NCBI RefSeq assembly: GCF_004210295.1
Contig: NZ_SDAK01000001.1
Coordinates: forward strand, 1,860,001 to 1,924,000
DNA from: Lactococcus sp. S-13
GTDB lineage: Bacteria; Bacillota; Bacilli; Lactobacillales; Streptococcaceae
Length of the DNA stretch: 64,000 bases
Direction: 5' to 3'
The notes under the pieces are model-generated. The model had not been told where the DNA came from. It did not search any database and worked only from the letters and a program-made list of their open reading frames with translations. The translations under genes and the position numbers were made by a program. This document shows, piece by piece, positions 45,499-54,280 of the stretch. Every line of letters begins with the position of its first letter. Position 1 is the stretch's first letter.

Positions 45499-46338
45499 AT
45501 GGATGAATTAAATGAAGCAGTGCTTAGAAAAGTGATTAGTAAGCGTCCTGAAAATTCTCATAAAGGGACTTTTGGGCGTGTTTTAATCATAGGCGGGAAT
45601 CAACAGTTTGGTGGCGCGGGAATTTTGGCGGCTTCTGCAGCGGTTTACGCGGGGGCGGGCTTAGTCACTGTGGCTTGTGCGAAGGTGAATCATGGGGCTT
45701 TGCACGCTCGTTTGCCGGAGGCGATGGTCTTGGACTCGGCGAATCTTGCGGCGGTGAAAAATCAGATTTTGCTTTCGGATGTGGTAGTGATTGGCTGCGG
45801 CTTGGGCTTGGAAGCACTGGGTGTGGACTTGCTGAAGCTGGTTTTGGAAGTGCTGGATAAACGGCAATTTTTGGTGATGGATGGGTCGGCGATTAGTTTG
45901 TTTGCGGAAAATAAATTGACTTTGCCTGTTTCTGAAAATGTGATTTTCACGCCTCATGAAATGGAATTGCAACGCTTATCGGGCTTGGAGATTGGAGCGC
46001 AAGAGGCTTTGGCGGTGCAAAAATTTACTGAGGATTTGGGAGCGATCATCGTTGCCAAGTCGGCGAAAACGAGAATTTTTGCGCCTAAAAAAGTGACTCA
46101 ACTGTTGACGATTGGGACGGCAGCGCAGGCGACGGGTGGTATGGGTGATACGCTAGCGGGAATAATTGGTGCTTTCTTGGGACAATTCAAAGGAGAGCTG
46201 AGCGAAGTTGTCGGGGCGGCCACTTATTTACATAGTTTGATTGCGTCAGATTTGGCAAAAGAGGCTTATGTGGTGTTGCCAAGTCAAATTATTGAACTTT
46301 TACCGAAATTTATGAAAAAATATGAGAGAAATTACTGA
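45499..46338 (+). CDS. nnrD: ADP-dependent NAD(P)H-hydrate dehydratase
   Basis: It repairs hydrated NAD(P)H. The 279 residues have RVLIIGGNQQFGGAGILAAS, a late AQATGGMGDTLAGIIGAFLG (the nucleotide-binding GxGD motif) and FTPHEMELQRLSG. This is the YjeF C-terminal/carbohydrate-kinase-like domain alone, without the epimerase domain. Confidence 0.93.
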   Translation: MDELNEAVLRKVISKRPENSHKGTFGRVLIIGGNQQFGGAGILAASAAVYAGAGLVTVACAKVNHGALHARLPEAMVLDSANLAAVKNQILLSDVVVIGCGLGLEALGVDLLKLVLEVLDKRQFLVMDGSAISLFAENKLTLPVSENVIFTPHEMELQRLSGLEIGAQEALAVQKFTEDLGAIIVAKSAKTRIFAPKKVTQLLTIGTAAQATGGMGDTLAGIIGAFLGQFKGELSEVVGAATYLHSLIASDLAKEAYVVLPSQIIELLPKFMKKYERNY

Positions 46339-46415
46339 CGTAAATAAAAAAAGTTGTAATCAGCTAGAAAAAATGCTGACGCAAAGTTTTTGGAGCTATT
46401 CGTCAGTGATTTGGT
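46324..46415. repeat. Dispersed CTGACG repeat downstream of nnrD
   Basis: GAGAGAAATTACTGACGTAA begins inside the last codons of nnrD and contributes its end. AGAAAAAATGCTGACGCAAA and the inverted ATTCGTCAGTGAT follow. Confidence 0.8.
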
Positions 46416-46457
46416 CAGTTTATTTTTAAAAATAAAGGTAGAAATGAGGAAATCAAA

Positions 46458-46871
46458 ATGAATGCAGTGGAATTAGTGCAAAAAGCGTTACAAAAAGCAG
46501 AAGGAATCCGACCAAAGGTGGGCGGTTTTCCTTATCTGGCAGAGTGTTTGCGGCAGGCCGGGGTCTTGAAAAATGTCTGGACGTTGCCTGCGGCGCAAAG
46601 TGCTTTTTGGACGGTCAAAGGGTCAATTGTGATGACGAATGTGCCTTTGGTGACGGGAACTTACGAGGTGCCTGCCTTTGATGAGGAGGCTTTGATTCGG
46701 ACTTTGCGAGCGGATCAAGCGGGAAAAATGACGTTTGGGCAATTTTTGCTGGCGGCTTGGGAGGCTGGTGTGACGCATTATGAGGTGGATTTTACGGCAC
46801 GGACGGTGACTTATTTTGGCGCAGATGATGCTTTTTATAAGGAAGTTTATCCGGCGGTGGATGTGGATTAG
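46458..46871 (+). CDS. DUF1398 family protein
   Basis: The 137 residues contain FPYLAECLRQAGVLKNVWTL and, near the C terminus, AGVTHYEVDFTARTVTYFGA followed by FYKEVYP, the DUF1398 pattern. It is cytoplasmic with no known function. A terminator follows. Confidence 0.8.
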   Translation: MNAVELVQKALQKAEGIRPKVGGFPYLAECLRQAGVLKNVWTLPAAQSAFWTVKGSIVMTNVPLVTGTYEVPAFDEEALIRTLRADQAGKMTFGQFLLAAWEAGVTHYEVDFTARTVTYFGADDAFYKEVYPAVDVD

Positions 46872-46892
46872 AAATAAATGTGTTTTTGCGAA

Positions 46893-46922
46893 GAGTCACT
46901 GCTGAGTTTGGTGGCTTTTTTT
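46893..46922 (+). terminator. Terminator of the DUF1398 gene
   Basis: Stem AGTCAC / GTGGCT (one G-T pair), 11-base loop, long T run. Confidence 0.7.
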
Positions 46923-47013
46923 TGACTATTTGAGATAAAGGTGTATAATTTTGTTAGAGAACTAATGATAGTTAATAAAAACTACGCTTTGTAGTTTTTG
47001 AAAAGGAGATGAA

Positions 47014-49002
47014 ATGCTTGCTATTGGACGGCGCTATCTGAATTTTTGGCCAGTTTTTTGGGCATTTTTTTTGTTGGTGATTCAAGTGGTGACGAACCTT
47101 TGGCTTCCAACGATTACAGCTGATCTTATCAATCGTGGAATTGCTGAGGCGGATATGAAGTATATTTGGTCTATGGGGGCAATAATGCTTCTGGTGGCTC
47201 TTTTGAGCTGGTTTTCTGCGATTGGTAATGTTTATTTTGCTTCCAAACAGTCGCAAGGTTTGGGAATGAAATTGCGGCGAGATTTGTTTAAAAAAGTACT
47301 GTTTATGGATGAGCGGCATTTTCAGGATTTTGGCGATGCGACGCTCATCACGCGGACGACAAATGATGTGACGCAGCTGCAAAATCTCTATCAAACAATG
47401 TTGCGGATGATGTTAATGGCGCCAATGATGCTGATTGGGTCAATTTTTATGGCGTGGAAATTGTCACATGATTTGATGGTGGTTTTTTTAATTGCTTTAC
47501 CAATTTTAACGGTCGCTGTCGCGGTTAATATTGCGATTGCCATGCCACGTTTTCGCTCAATGCAAAAGAAAATTGACAAAATCAATTTGATTTTTCAGCA
47601 GGGGCTGACGGGAGTACGAGTGATTCGTGCTTTTAATCGGGATGCGTACGAGCTTGAAAAATTTGACCATGCCAATCGTGATTTGACCAAGACGAGTCGA
47701 GTGGTTTTGACGACAATTGCCCTGCTGATGCCGATTATGACGGTGATTTTGAGCTTTACAAATGTTGGAATTGTCTGGTTTGGGGCGAAGCTCATTGGGC
47801 AAAATTTGATGGGAATGGGATCATTGGTGGCTTTTTTGACTTATGCCACACAAATCTTGATGTCCTTTATGCAACTTTCGGCGGTGGCGGTCATGGTACC
47901 GCGAGCGCAAGTTTCAGCGACTCGAGTTCGTGAAGTTTTGAACCGTGTGGACAAAATTACTGACGAAAATGCTGACGTAATTGTCAACCCAGTTGTCAAC
48001 ATGAGAGAAAATACTGACGCAATTGTCAACCCGGTTGTCAACATGAGAGAAAATACTGACGTAATTGTCAACCCAGTTGTCAACATGAGAGAAAATGCTG
48101 ACGTAATTGTCAACCTAGCTGTCAACATAGAAGAAAATACTGACGTAAATAAAATGCCTCGTTTGGAGTTAAAAAATGTCAGTTTTAAATTTGACGAGGC
48201 GCAAAGACCAGCTCTTCAGGATGTGTCAGTGAAAGTGAAAGCTGGCGAAATGCTTGCAATTATTGGCGGAACGGGTTCGGGCAAGTCGACTTTATTGAAT
48301 CTGTTGGCGCGGCTGATGGATGTGACGCAAGGGTCAATTGAACTTGACGGGCAAGATATTCGTCAGATGCGTCAACAGGATTTGCATGAAAAAGTGGCAC
48401 TGACCCAACAAAAAGCGATGCTGTTTTCTGGAACGGTGCGCTCAAATTTGCGGTTTGGCAAGGCTGATGCCAGTGATTCTGAAATGTGGCAAGCGCTAGA
48501 AATTGCGCAGGCAGCAGATTTTGTTAGGGAGCAAGGAGGCTTGGATTTAGCGGTTGAGCAAAATGGCGCTAATTTTTCAGGAGGGCAACGCCAGCGGCTC
48601 TCCATTGCGCGCACGCTGATAAAACCTGCAGAAATTTATCTGTTTGATGATTCATTTTCGGCGCTCGATTTTGCTACGGATAGCCGATTGCGAAAGGCGT
48701 TGAACGCTTCTGTGCGGCATCAAGACAAAATTAAAGTTCTTGTCGCACAGCGCATTGCAACGGTCATGAATGCACAGCAAATCTTAGTTTTGGAAAATGG
48801 GCGCACTGTGGGCCTTGGAAATCATGAACAACTGGCACGAACTTGCCCACAATATCAAGAAATTATGCGTTCACAATTGTCCGATGAAGATTTGGCAAAA
48901 ATGGGAATAAGCCTTGAAAATGAGGAAATCTCATCAAAAACTCATGACAGAAGTGGAAACACAGGCCCTTCACAACTGATGAAAGGAGGAAAGCGCCAAT
49001 GA
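47014..49002 (+). CDS. Heterodimeric ABC multidrug exporter half, LmrC-like (degenerate site)
   Basis: The 662 residues have six TM segments and an NBD with Walker A GGTGSGKST (about 418), signature SGGQRQR and Walker B IYLFDDSFSALD. The catalytic Glu is Asp (FDD) and the switch His is Gln (VAQRIATV). Hence this half carries the non-catalytic site, as in LmrC, BmrC and TM287. The TMD-NBD linker (about residues 317-378) is expanded by four 14-residue repeats. It overlaps the partner gene by 4 bases (ATGA). No lmrR-like regulator is adjacent. Confidence 0.92.
   Translation: MLAIGRRYLNFWPVFWAFFLLVIQVVTNLWLPTITADLINRGIAEADMKYIWSMGAIMLLVALLSWFSAIGNVYFASKQSQGLGMKLRRDLFKKVLFMDERHFQDFGDATLITRTTNDVTQLQNLYQTMLRMMLMAPMMLIGSIFMAWKLSHDLMVVFLIALPILTVAVAVNIAIAMPRFRSMQKKIDKINLIFQQGLTGVRVIRAFNRDAYELEKFDHANRDLTKTSRVVLTTIALLMPIMTVILSFTNVGIVWFGAKLIGQNLMGMGSLVAFLTYATQILMSFMQLSAVAVMVPRAQVSATRVREVLNRVDKITDENADVIVNPVVNMRENTDAIVNPVVNMRENTDVIVNPVVNMRENADVIVNLAVNIEENTDVNKMPRLELKNVSFKFDEAQRPALQDVSVKVKAGEMLAIIGGTGSGKSTLLNLLARLMDVTQGSIELDGQDIRQMRQQDLHEKVALTQQKAMLFSGTVRSNLRFGKADASDSEMWQALEIAQAADFVREQGGLDLAVEQNGANFSGGQRQRLSIARTLIKPAEIYLFDDSFSALDFATDSRLRKALNASVRHQDKIKVLVAQRIATVMNAQQILVLENGRTVGLGNHEQLARTCPQYQEIMRSQLSDEDLAKMGISLENEEISSKTHDRSGNTGPSQLMKGGKRQ
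47965..48149 (+). repeat. Four 42-bp tandem repeats within the LmrC-like linker
   Basis: Units start at 47965, 48007, 48049 and 48091, each GAAAATRCTGACGYAATTGT, then CAACCCRGTTGTCAACATGAGA or a close variant, with a partial fifth at 48133. Each encodes ENADVIVNPVVNMR or a near variant. The first half is the dispersed CTGACG repeat. Confidence 0.95.
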
Positions 49003-50918
49003 TGCGTGGAAATTATCTCAATCGTGGTGGAAAAGGCGCAGGACGCTTTCAGAAAGCCCGACGAGCGCAAAATTTTTTCCCGACAATTGTGCGGTTGTTC
49101 AAATATATGCGCCGTGATAGGTGGGGCGTCATTTTTTCAATGCTCATTGCGACACTCGCGGTCATTTTGTCAGTCCAAGCACCCAAAATCCTTGGAAATG
49201 CGACAACAGTCATCTTTGACGGCGTAAGCCAGAGTTTGAAAAATCAGACCAGTATCCAGATTAACATGACAAAAGTAGGGTCAATTTTGCTTTACGTCAT
49301 GATGATTTATCTGATTGCTTTTGTGGCAGGAATCCTGCAACAGACGATCATGACGCGCATTTCGCAGCGCACGGTTTACGCCTTACGTCGTGAATTTAAG
49401 GAAAAAATGAGAAAATTGCCAGTTTCTTATTATGATCGTCATCCTAACGGCGATTTGATGAGTCGGATGATTAACGATATGGACAATATTTCAGGCACAC
49501 TCAACCAAACGCTGATTCAGTTAGTGACCAGCATTTTGCAGTTTGTCGGGACGATTTATTTTATGCTCACAATTTCTTGGCAGTTGGCGCTAGTGGCCTT
49601 TATCACAGTTCCTCTGGCAATGCTTACCGTGCGAATCGTTGCTCCTTTATCGCAAAAATTTTTCGCCGAGCAACAAAAAAAACTGGGCCTTTTAAATAAT
49701 CAAATCGAGGAAATTTATTCTGGACATACAGTCATCAAAAGCTTCAACCACGAAGCAAGTGCGGAGGAAAATTTTGCCAAACAAAATGAAGCCTTTTACC
49801 AAGCCGCTTGGAAAGCACAATTTGTATCGACCTTAATTTACCCCACCATGCGATTTATCAACAATCTGGACTATTTAGCAATGGCGGTCATCGGTGGCAT
49901 CAAAGTCGTTTCGGGCACGGTCAATCTGGGCGACGTCCAAGCCATGTTGCAGTATACCAATCAATTTGCCCAACCCATCACCAACATTTCCAATATGCTC
50001 AATACCATTCAGGCAACCGTAGCCTCTGCCGAGCGAATCTTTGAAGTGCTAGACGAGCCTGAAATGGCCGAGCTTCTCTCAAAACCCAGAGAAAATGCTG
50101 ACGAAAGTGTAAACTTAGCTGTCAATGCTAGAGAAAATGCTGACGCAAATCAAAAGCACAAACGGCGCACTGACGGAGTCGAAAATCAGCCAGCTTTCAT
50201 TGAATTTGAGCAAGTTGCTTTTGCTTATCAGGAGAATCAGCCGCTGATGACCTCCGTCAATCTATCGGTCAATAAGGGTGAAATGGTGGCAATCGTGGGC
50301 CCAACTGGTGCTGGAAAAACCACATTGATCAACCTACTGGAGCGCTTTTATGAAGTCACTGCGGGAAAAATTTTACTGGAAGGAAAAGACATTCGCCAAA
50401 TCTCCCGCAATCAACTCCGCAGTAGGATAGCGATGGTGCTGCAAGAAACCTGGCTTTTTTCAGGGACAATCATGGATAATTTGCGTTATGGAAAACTTGA
50501 TGCGACCGACGATGAAGTGATTGCAGCCGCAAAAATGGCGCACGCGGACGATTTCATCAGCAGTTTACCCCAAGGCTACCAAACCCTGCTCAACGAATCA
50601 GCATCCAACATTTCGCAAGGTCAGCGTCAACTTTTGACCATTGCGCGCGCTTTTCTGGTCAACCCTGAAATTCTGATTTTGGATGAAGCCACATCTAGCG
50701 TGGACACCCGCACCGAACGACTGATTCAATCGGCCATGAACCGCTTGCTCAAAGGACGGACGAGCTTTGTAGTCGCCCACCGTTTATCTACGATTCGCGA
50801 TGCCCATCAAATTTTGGTGATGGATCAAGGAAATATCGTAGAACAGGGCAACCATCACCATTTGCTGGCTAAAAATGGCATCTATGCCAAGCTTTACCAG
50901 TCACAATTTGCCAAATGA
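48999..50918 (+). CDS. Heterodimeric ABC multidrug exporter half, LmrD-like (canonical site)
   Basis: ATG 48999 after AAAGGAGGAAAG overlaps the LmrC-like stop. The 639 residues have an N-terminal basic extension, six TM segments, Walker A GPTGAGKTT (about 432), signature ISQGQRQL, Walker B ILILDEATSSVD and the H-loop FVVAHRLST, all canonical. The linker after AERIFEVLDEPE carries one full 42-bp unit of the repeat present in its partner. The pair should export amphiphilic drugs. Confidence 0.93.
   Translation: MMRGNYLNRGGKGAGRFQKARRAQNFFPTIVRLFKYMRRDRWGVIFSMLIATLAVILSVQAPKILGNATTVIFDGVSQSLKNQTSIQINMTKVGSILLYVMMIYLIAFVAGILQQTIMTRISQRTVYALRREFKEKMRKLPVSYYDRHPNGDLMSRMINDMDNISGTLNQTLIQLVTSILQFVGTIYFMLTISWQLALVAFITVPLAMLTVRIVAPLSQKFFAEQQKKLGLLNNQIEEIYSGHTVIKSFNHEASAEENFAKQNEAFYQAAWKAQFVSTLIYPTMRFINNLDYLAMAVIGGIKVVSGTVNLGDVQAMLQYTNQFAQPITNISNMLNTIQATVASAERIFEVLDEPEMAELLSKPRENADESVNLAVNARENADANQKHKRRTDGVENQPAFIEFEQVAFAYQENQPLMTSVNLSVNKGEMVAIVGPTGAGKTTLINLLERFYEVTAGKILLEGKDIRQISRNQLRSRIAMVLQETWLFSGTIMDNLRYGKLDATDDEVIAAAKMAHADDFISSLPQGYQTLLNESASNISQGQRQLLTIARAFLVNPEILILDEATSSVDTRTERLIQSAMNRLLKGRTSFVVAHRLSTIRDAHQILVMDQGNIVEQGNHHHLLAKNGIYAKLYQSQFAK
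50091..50150 (+). repeat. 42-bp repeat unit in the LmrD-like linker
   Basis: GAAAATGCTGACGAAAGTGT, then AAACTTAGCTGTCAATGCTAGA (50091-50132), encodes ENADESVNLAVNAR. A partial second unit at 50133 follows. It matches the fourth LmrC unit, which ends VNLAVNIE. Confidence 0.92.
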
Positions 50919-51061
50919 AAAATCAACCGATGACTTTCTTGTGACAAATTTGTCGCTTGTTTTCTTGCATATCATTTTCTTTTCTGAAATAAGAATAGTA
51001 TAATAAAAATATAAGAAATAGATTAAAGAACAATTCAACCTCTAAGCGAAAGGAGAAAACG

Positions 51062-51568
51062 ATGTTTACAAGTTCTTACAAGTTAGTTAATAAAAAACTT
51101 CAACTCACCCGAGTTGGAATGGCGGGCTCTGTGATGACCTTTATGATGCTAACGCTAATGATCCAGTGGCCGCTATTACAGACGCAACGAGAATTTTCAG
51201 CATTCAGCCAGTTCATTCTCTGGACAGGGCCGATTCTATTTTCAGTCGTCCTCGCAAGTCTTCACTACGCCATTGCCAAATGGCGCTCCAGTCGCAATGC
51301 CACAGGATTTAGCTACGGTGTGACTTATCATTGGACACTCGCAAGCTTACTGCCTGTTGCGGTGATTGCTTCATTGGCCGAGTATTTCATGCTCCAGCCA
51401 GCAACCACAGCGGTCTTGCACGCTTCAGGACTGATTGTCGCGCTCATTCTCTATGGTTTACTCCTCATGAGTAGCCAAAAAATGAGGACGCACCGACAAA
51501 TCCTAAAATTCTCTTACGGCTTTTACGCTCTAGCAGGGCTTTTACAAGTTCTCTTGTTCCTCTTTTGA
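51062..51568 (+). CDS. Membrane protein of unknown function
   Basis: The 168 residues have about four to five TM segments and a basic N terminus (SSYKLVNKKLQLTR). TATAAT lies at 50999-51004 and AAAGGAG precedes the ATG. I do not recognise the family. A GACAAATTTGTC palindrome lies at 50943-50954 upstream of the promoter. Confidence 0.7.
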   Translation: MFTSSYKLVNKKLQLTRVGMAGSVMTFMMLTLMIQWPLLQTQREFSAFSQFILWTGPILFSVVLASLHYAIAKWRSSRNATGFSYGVTYHWTLASLLPVAVIASLAEYFMLQPATTAVLHASGLIVALILYGLLLMSSQKMRTHRQILKFSYGFYALAGLLQVLLFLF

Positions 51569-51597
51569 GCAAAGTTAAATGTGTCTCCTATTCTTTT

Positions 51598-51630
51598 CCT
51601 ACCAGTGCTCATGATGCTGGTAGGTTTTTT
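51598..51630 (+). terminator. Terminator
   Basis: Stem CCTACCAG / CTGGTAGG, 11-base loop, T run. Confidence 0.88.
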
Positions 51631-51700
51631 GCGCCAATTATTGACGGATTCAAGAAAGTTTTTGTTATAATGAGTTAAAAGTAGGCTGAAAGGAGCAAAA

Positions 51701-52372
51701 ATGTTCAAAAATGGAAAACACGATGTTCAGAAAAATATGAGCAAAACACCCGATTTGAAGGAAAATACCGAAGGATTTGACGCCTTTTTTAGTCAAGTTC
51801 TGATGAGAATGCCCGCTCAATCGGCAGCACTCATCCGATCCTCTTTAGAAAAAACCAAAGTGAAAGCTGAAAGCTTTGTGAACAAAAATAGCCAGAAGTT
51901 TGATCACTTATTTGATGAATTTTTAGTTGGTCTTGATGAAAAAACACGTAAAAAATGTCACGAAACCATTCATTTTGCGACCCTAGCGGCCGCGATTGTG
52001 GCCTTTTCTCCGATTCCTTTTTCAGACGCGCTCTTGTTGGTGCCTATTCAGCTGACAATGATGTTGCGCCTGCATAAAATTTTTGGTGCCTCTTGGTCAG
52101 AAGGCCTTGCGCAAGGTATCACCAAAGAATTAGTGGTGGTGAGTTTAGGAAGAAGTGTGGTCGGCAACACACTCAAATTTATTCCGGCAGTAGGGACAGT
52201 GACGGGTGGTCTCATCAATGCGACTGTGGCAACGACAATTACAGAAACATTGGGCTGGGTCACGGTCAAAATGCTCAATGAAGGTGAAGATATTTTTAAC
52301 AATGTTCTCACTTTTGAAGGTCAATTCAAAAATTTACTTAAAAAAGCTCAAAAGCTCAAGAAAAAATCATAA
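51701..52372 (+). CDS. DUF697 (YcjF-like) membrane-associated protein
   Basis: The 223 residues have a charged N-terminal half, then a hydrophobic C-terminal domain with AAAIVAFSPIPFSDALLLVP, IQLTMMLRL and FIPAVGTVTGGLINATVA, which is the DUF697 pattern. The ribosome site is AAAGGAG and a TTATAAT box lies at about 51665. Function is unknown; related domains occur fused to GTPases. Confidence 0.78.
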   Translation: MFKNGKHDVQKNMSKTPDLKENTEGFDAFFSQVLMRMPAQSAALIRSSLEKTKVKAESFVNKNSQKFDHLFDEFLVGLDEKTRKKCHETIHFATLAAAIVAFSPIPFSDALLLVPIQLTMMLRLHKIFGASWSEGLAQGITKELVVVSLGRSVVGNTLKFIPAVGTVTGGLINATVATTITETLGWVTVKMLNEGEDIFNNVLTFEGQFKNLLKKAQKLKKKS

Positions 52373-52385
52373 ATTTCACACAAAA

Positions 52386-52413
52386 AAAAGACTTAATCCT
52401 AAGTCTTTTTCTT
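52386..52413. terminator. Bidirectional terminator
   Basis: Stem AAAGACTTA / TAAGTCTTT with a 4-base loop and A/T runs on both sides, between convergent genes. Confidence 0.88.
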
Positions 52414-52415
52414 TT

Positions 52416-53435
52416 TTATTTTTTAAAACCATTTTCCAAAATTTCAATGACGGTGAGGATTTGTTCGTCAGTAATCAATTTTTCAGCGCCGTTGATAAGG
52501 CAATCATAAGCCGCATCATAAACTCGAGCATAATCGCCAGCTACTGTCGGAATTGTTTTGACGATGCGGTCACCATTTTGATTGTAGTAGGTCAATTGAC
52601 CAAAATCAGCTGGGCTATCTTGTCCAAAACCTTCTGTGCCAGGAAGTAAGCCGACTTTTAAGTCATTTTCTTGCTGGTCAACGTCATTTTTTATAAAAGT
52701 TCCGCGTGTGCCATAAAGTACCCATTTTGGATGAGGTAAGGCTGCGAGTTCTGTCGCGGCAACGGTTGCGCGGAGGTTGGGATAGAGCAAGTTGACTGAG
52801 AAGTAATCATCAACGCTGTCATAATCGCGCGTGGCACGAATGTCGTATTGAACCTCTTGAGGTTTGCCAAAAAGAGACACCATTTGGTCAACCATATGGA
52901 CGCCATGCCCATACCAAGCTCCGTCAAAATTTTCGCCTTGGCTCGCATCAGCTGGACGGAAATGATCCATATTGACCGTGATATCAATTAAATCACCTAA
53001 ATAACCTGTATCAATGACTTTTTTGATGGTCAAGAAATCACTGTCAAAGCGGCGATTTTGAAAGGGCATGAAAAAGAGTTTTTTCTCTTGGGCAATTGAA
53101 ACTAGCTCTTGAGCTTGAGCCAATGTTTCGACCAAGGGTTTGTCACAAAGGACATTTTTGCCCGCTAAAAGGAGCTGTTTGGCGTAGTCATAGTGAGCAA
53201 AGGCAGGCGTAACGATAACGACTAAATCAATTGTTTCATCGGAGATGATATCGTTGATATCCGTTGAAAAAAGGGTTCCTGTCGCCTCAAGTTCGGCTTG
53301 TTCTGGTCGCTTGCCTAGGGTGCGATTGACGATGCGTTTGATGACGATGTTCTCGCGCGTTTTCACAAAAGGGATGTGATAACGATTGGTTGATTTACCA
53401 AAACCAACATAGGCAATATTAAGCTTTTTTGTCAT
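52416..53435 (-). CDS. Gfo/Idh/MocA-family oxidoreductase
   Basis: The 339 residues have an N-terminal Rossmann fold (IAYVGFGKSTNRYHIPFVKT), the DLVVIVTPAFAHYDYAKQLL block, and the EKP-like CDKPLVETLAQAQELV with the conserved Lys-Pro. The C-terminal domain has GAWYGHGVHMVDQMVSLFG. The sugar or polyol substrate is unknown. The start overlaps the small gene upstream by 17 bases. Confidence 0.9.
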   Translation of the reverse strand: MTKKLNIAYVGFGKSTNRYHIPFVKTRENIVIKRIVNRTLGKRPEQAELEATGTLFSTDINDIISDETIDLVVIVTPAFAHYDYAKQLLLAGKNVLCDKPLVETLAQAQELVSIAQEKKLFFMPFQNRRFDSDFLTIKKVIDTGYLGDLIDITVNMDHFRPADASQGENFDGAWYGHGVHMVDQMVSLFGKPQEVQYDIRATRDYDSVDDYFSVNLLYPNLRATVAATELAALPHPKWVLYGTRGTFIKNDVDQQENDLKVGLLPGTEGFGQDSPADFGQLTYYNQNGDRIVKTIPTVAGDYARVYDAAYDCLINGAEKLITDEQILTVIEILENGFKK

Positions 53436-53586
53436 TCTTTTTTTGCTCCATTTTTATTCGGAGGGCTTCGATTTTAGCTTGGGTGGCATTTTTGGTATTG
53501 ATGCCTTTGCCACCTACTGTTGAATTTTTTTCGTGAAATTTTCCGACAGCTTTCTGCCCTTTGTTGTCAAGTTGATATTTTCCCAT
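53419..53586 (-). CDS. Small basic protein of unknown function
   Basis: The 55 residues begin GKYQLDNKGQKAVGKFHEKN and end in a Lys-rich helix (IEALRIKMEQKKNDKKA). It lies between luxS and the oxidoreductase on the same strand, overlapping the latter. The start may instead be TTG 53604. The composition and co-directional overlaps make it look real, but there is no strong ribosome site. Confidence 0.55.
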   Translation of the reverse strand: MGKYQLDNKGQKAVGKFHEKNSTVGGKGINTKNATQAKIEALRIKMEQKKNDKKA

Positions 53587-53637
53587 AAGTTTTTGAGGTA
53601 GCAAGACTACCCATTTCTTCCTTTTTCTTTTTTAAAA

Positions 53638-54114
53638 TTAAATGATTTTGCGTTCGTAAGGGTCGCTAGAAATGCCTTCGGCAAGGATTTTTTTCGCCCA
53701 CTCTTTCGCGCCAAAGAGGGAATGGTTGCGGTAGTTGCCACATTCTTTTTCGGCAACGCCTGGAACATTTTCCCAGCCAAAAGCATCACTTGCAAGCTCT
53801 TCGAGTGAAGCTTTGATGACTTTCGCGATTTCTTCAGCGGAGTGTTCGCCCCACATAATCATGTGAAAACCTGTTTGGCAGCCAAATGGTGAAAAGTCAA
53901 TCATGCCAGCGATGCGGTCGCGAATGAGGCTTGCCATGCTGTGTTCAATCGTGTGCAAAGCCGCCATGCCAATAGCATTGGCGTTGGGTTGGACAAAGCG
54001 GACGTCAAAGTTAGTGATGACGTCGCCACTAGGGCCAGTTTCGCTGCCAATCAAGCGGACATAAGGCGCCAAAACGGCGGTGTGATCGAGTTGGAAAGAT
54101 TCTACTTCTGCCAT
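53638..54114 (-). CDS. luxS: S-ribosylhomocysteine lyase LuxS
   Basis: It splits S-ribosylhomocysteine to homocysteine and the AI-2 precursor. In 158 residues, H54 and H58 (HTIEH) and C125 (ECGNY) are the metal ligands, E57 is the general acid/base, and C79 (FGCQTGF) is the second catalytic residue. Length is standard. Its leader is unusual: the Shine-Dalgarno site lies about 50 bases upstream across a hairpin. Confidence 0.97.
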   Translation of the reverse strand: MAEVESFQLDHTAVLAPYVRLIGSETGPSGDVITNFDVRFVQPNANAIGMAALHTIEHSMASLIRDRIAGMIDFSPFGCQTGFHMIMWGEHSAEEIAKVIKASLEELASDAFGWENVPGVAEKECGNYRNHSLFGAKEWAKKILAEGISSDPYERKII

Positions 54115-54124
54115 AAAATTATCT

Positions 54125-54172
54125 GATACTGAGACTTGCTATGTGAGCTTGCTCGCTTCAGTATCCCTCCTT
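54125..54172 (-). promoter_or_regulatory. luxS leader hairpin between the Shine-Dalgarno site and the start
   Basis: On the minus strand AAGGAGGG (54172-54165) runs straight into GATACTGA (54165-54158), which pairs perfectly with TCAGTATC (54132-54125). A nested GAGC/GCTC hairpin lies inside. Ten bases (54124-54115) then lead to the ATG. Folding would bring the ribosome site to normal distance. The -10 box TAAAAT at 54197-54192, preceded by TGG, puts all of this inside the mRNA. Confidence 0.7.
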
Positions 54173-54238
54173 TATTTAATTTTCTGATTCTATTTTACCA
54201 TTTTTTAAGTAAAATCTTTTTTTATTTTCATTGGAAAG

Positions 54239-54247
54239 TGATAAAAT
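54239..54247 (+). promoter_or_regulatory. Extended -10 promoter of the aldo/keto reductase
   Basis: TGA TAAAAT, with TAAAAT at 54242-54247, is followed by AAAGGAG and ATG 54281. Confidence 0.55.
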
Positions 54248-54280
54248 GACCTTAGAAAGTTTTTATAAAGGAGAAAAAGC

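Noticed and set aside
47965-48149. Possible CRISPR array
   Set aside because: The 42-bp units are directly tandem with no spacers, in frame with an ABC transporter gene, and no cas gene is present.
50943-50954. GACAAATTTGTC palindrome as an operator
   Set aside because: It is a perfect 12-bp palindrome upstream of a promoter, but I know no matching regulator and one such palindrome is not enough evidence.
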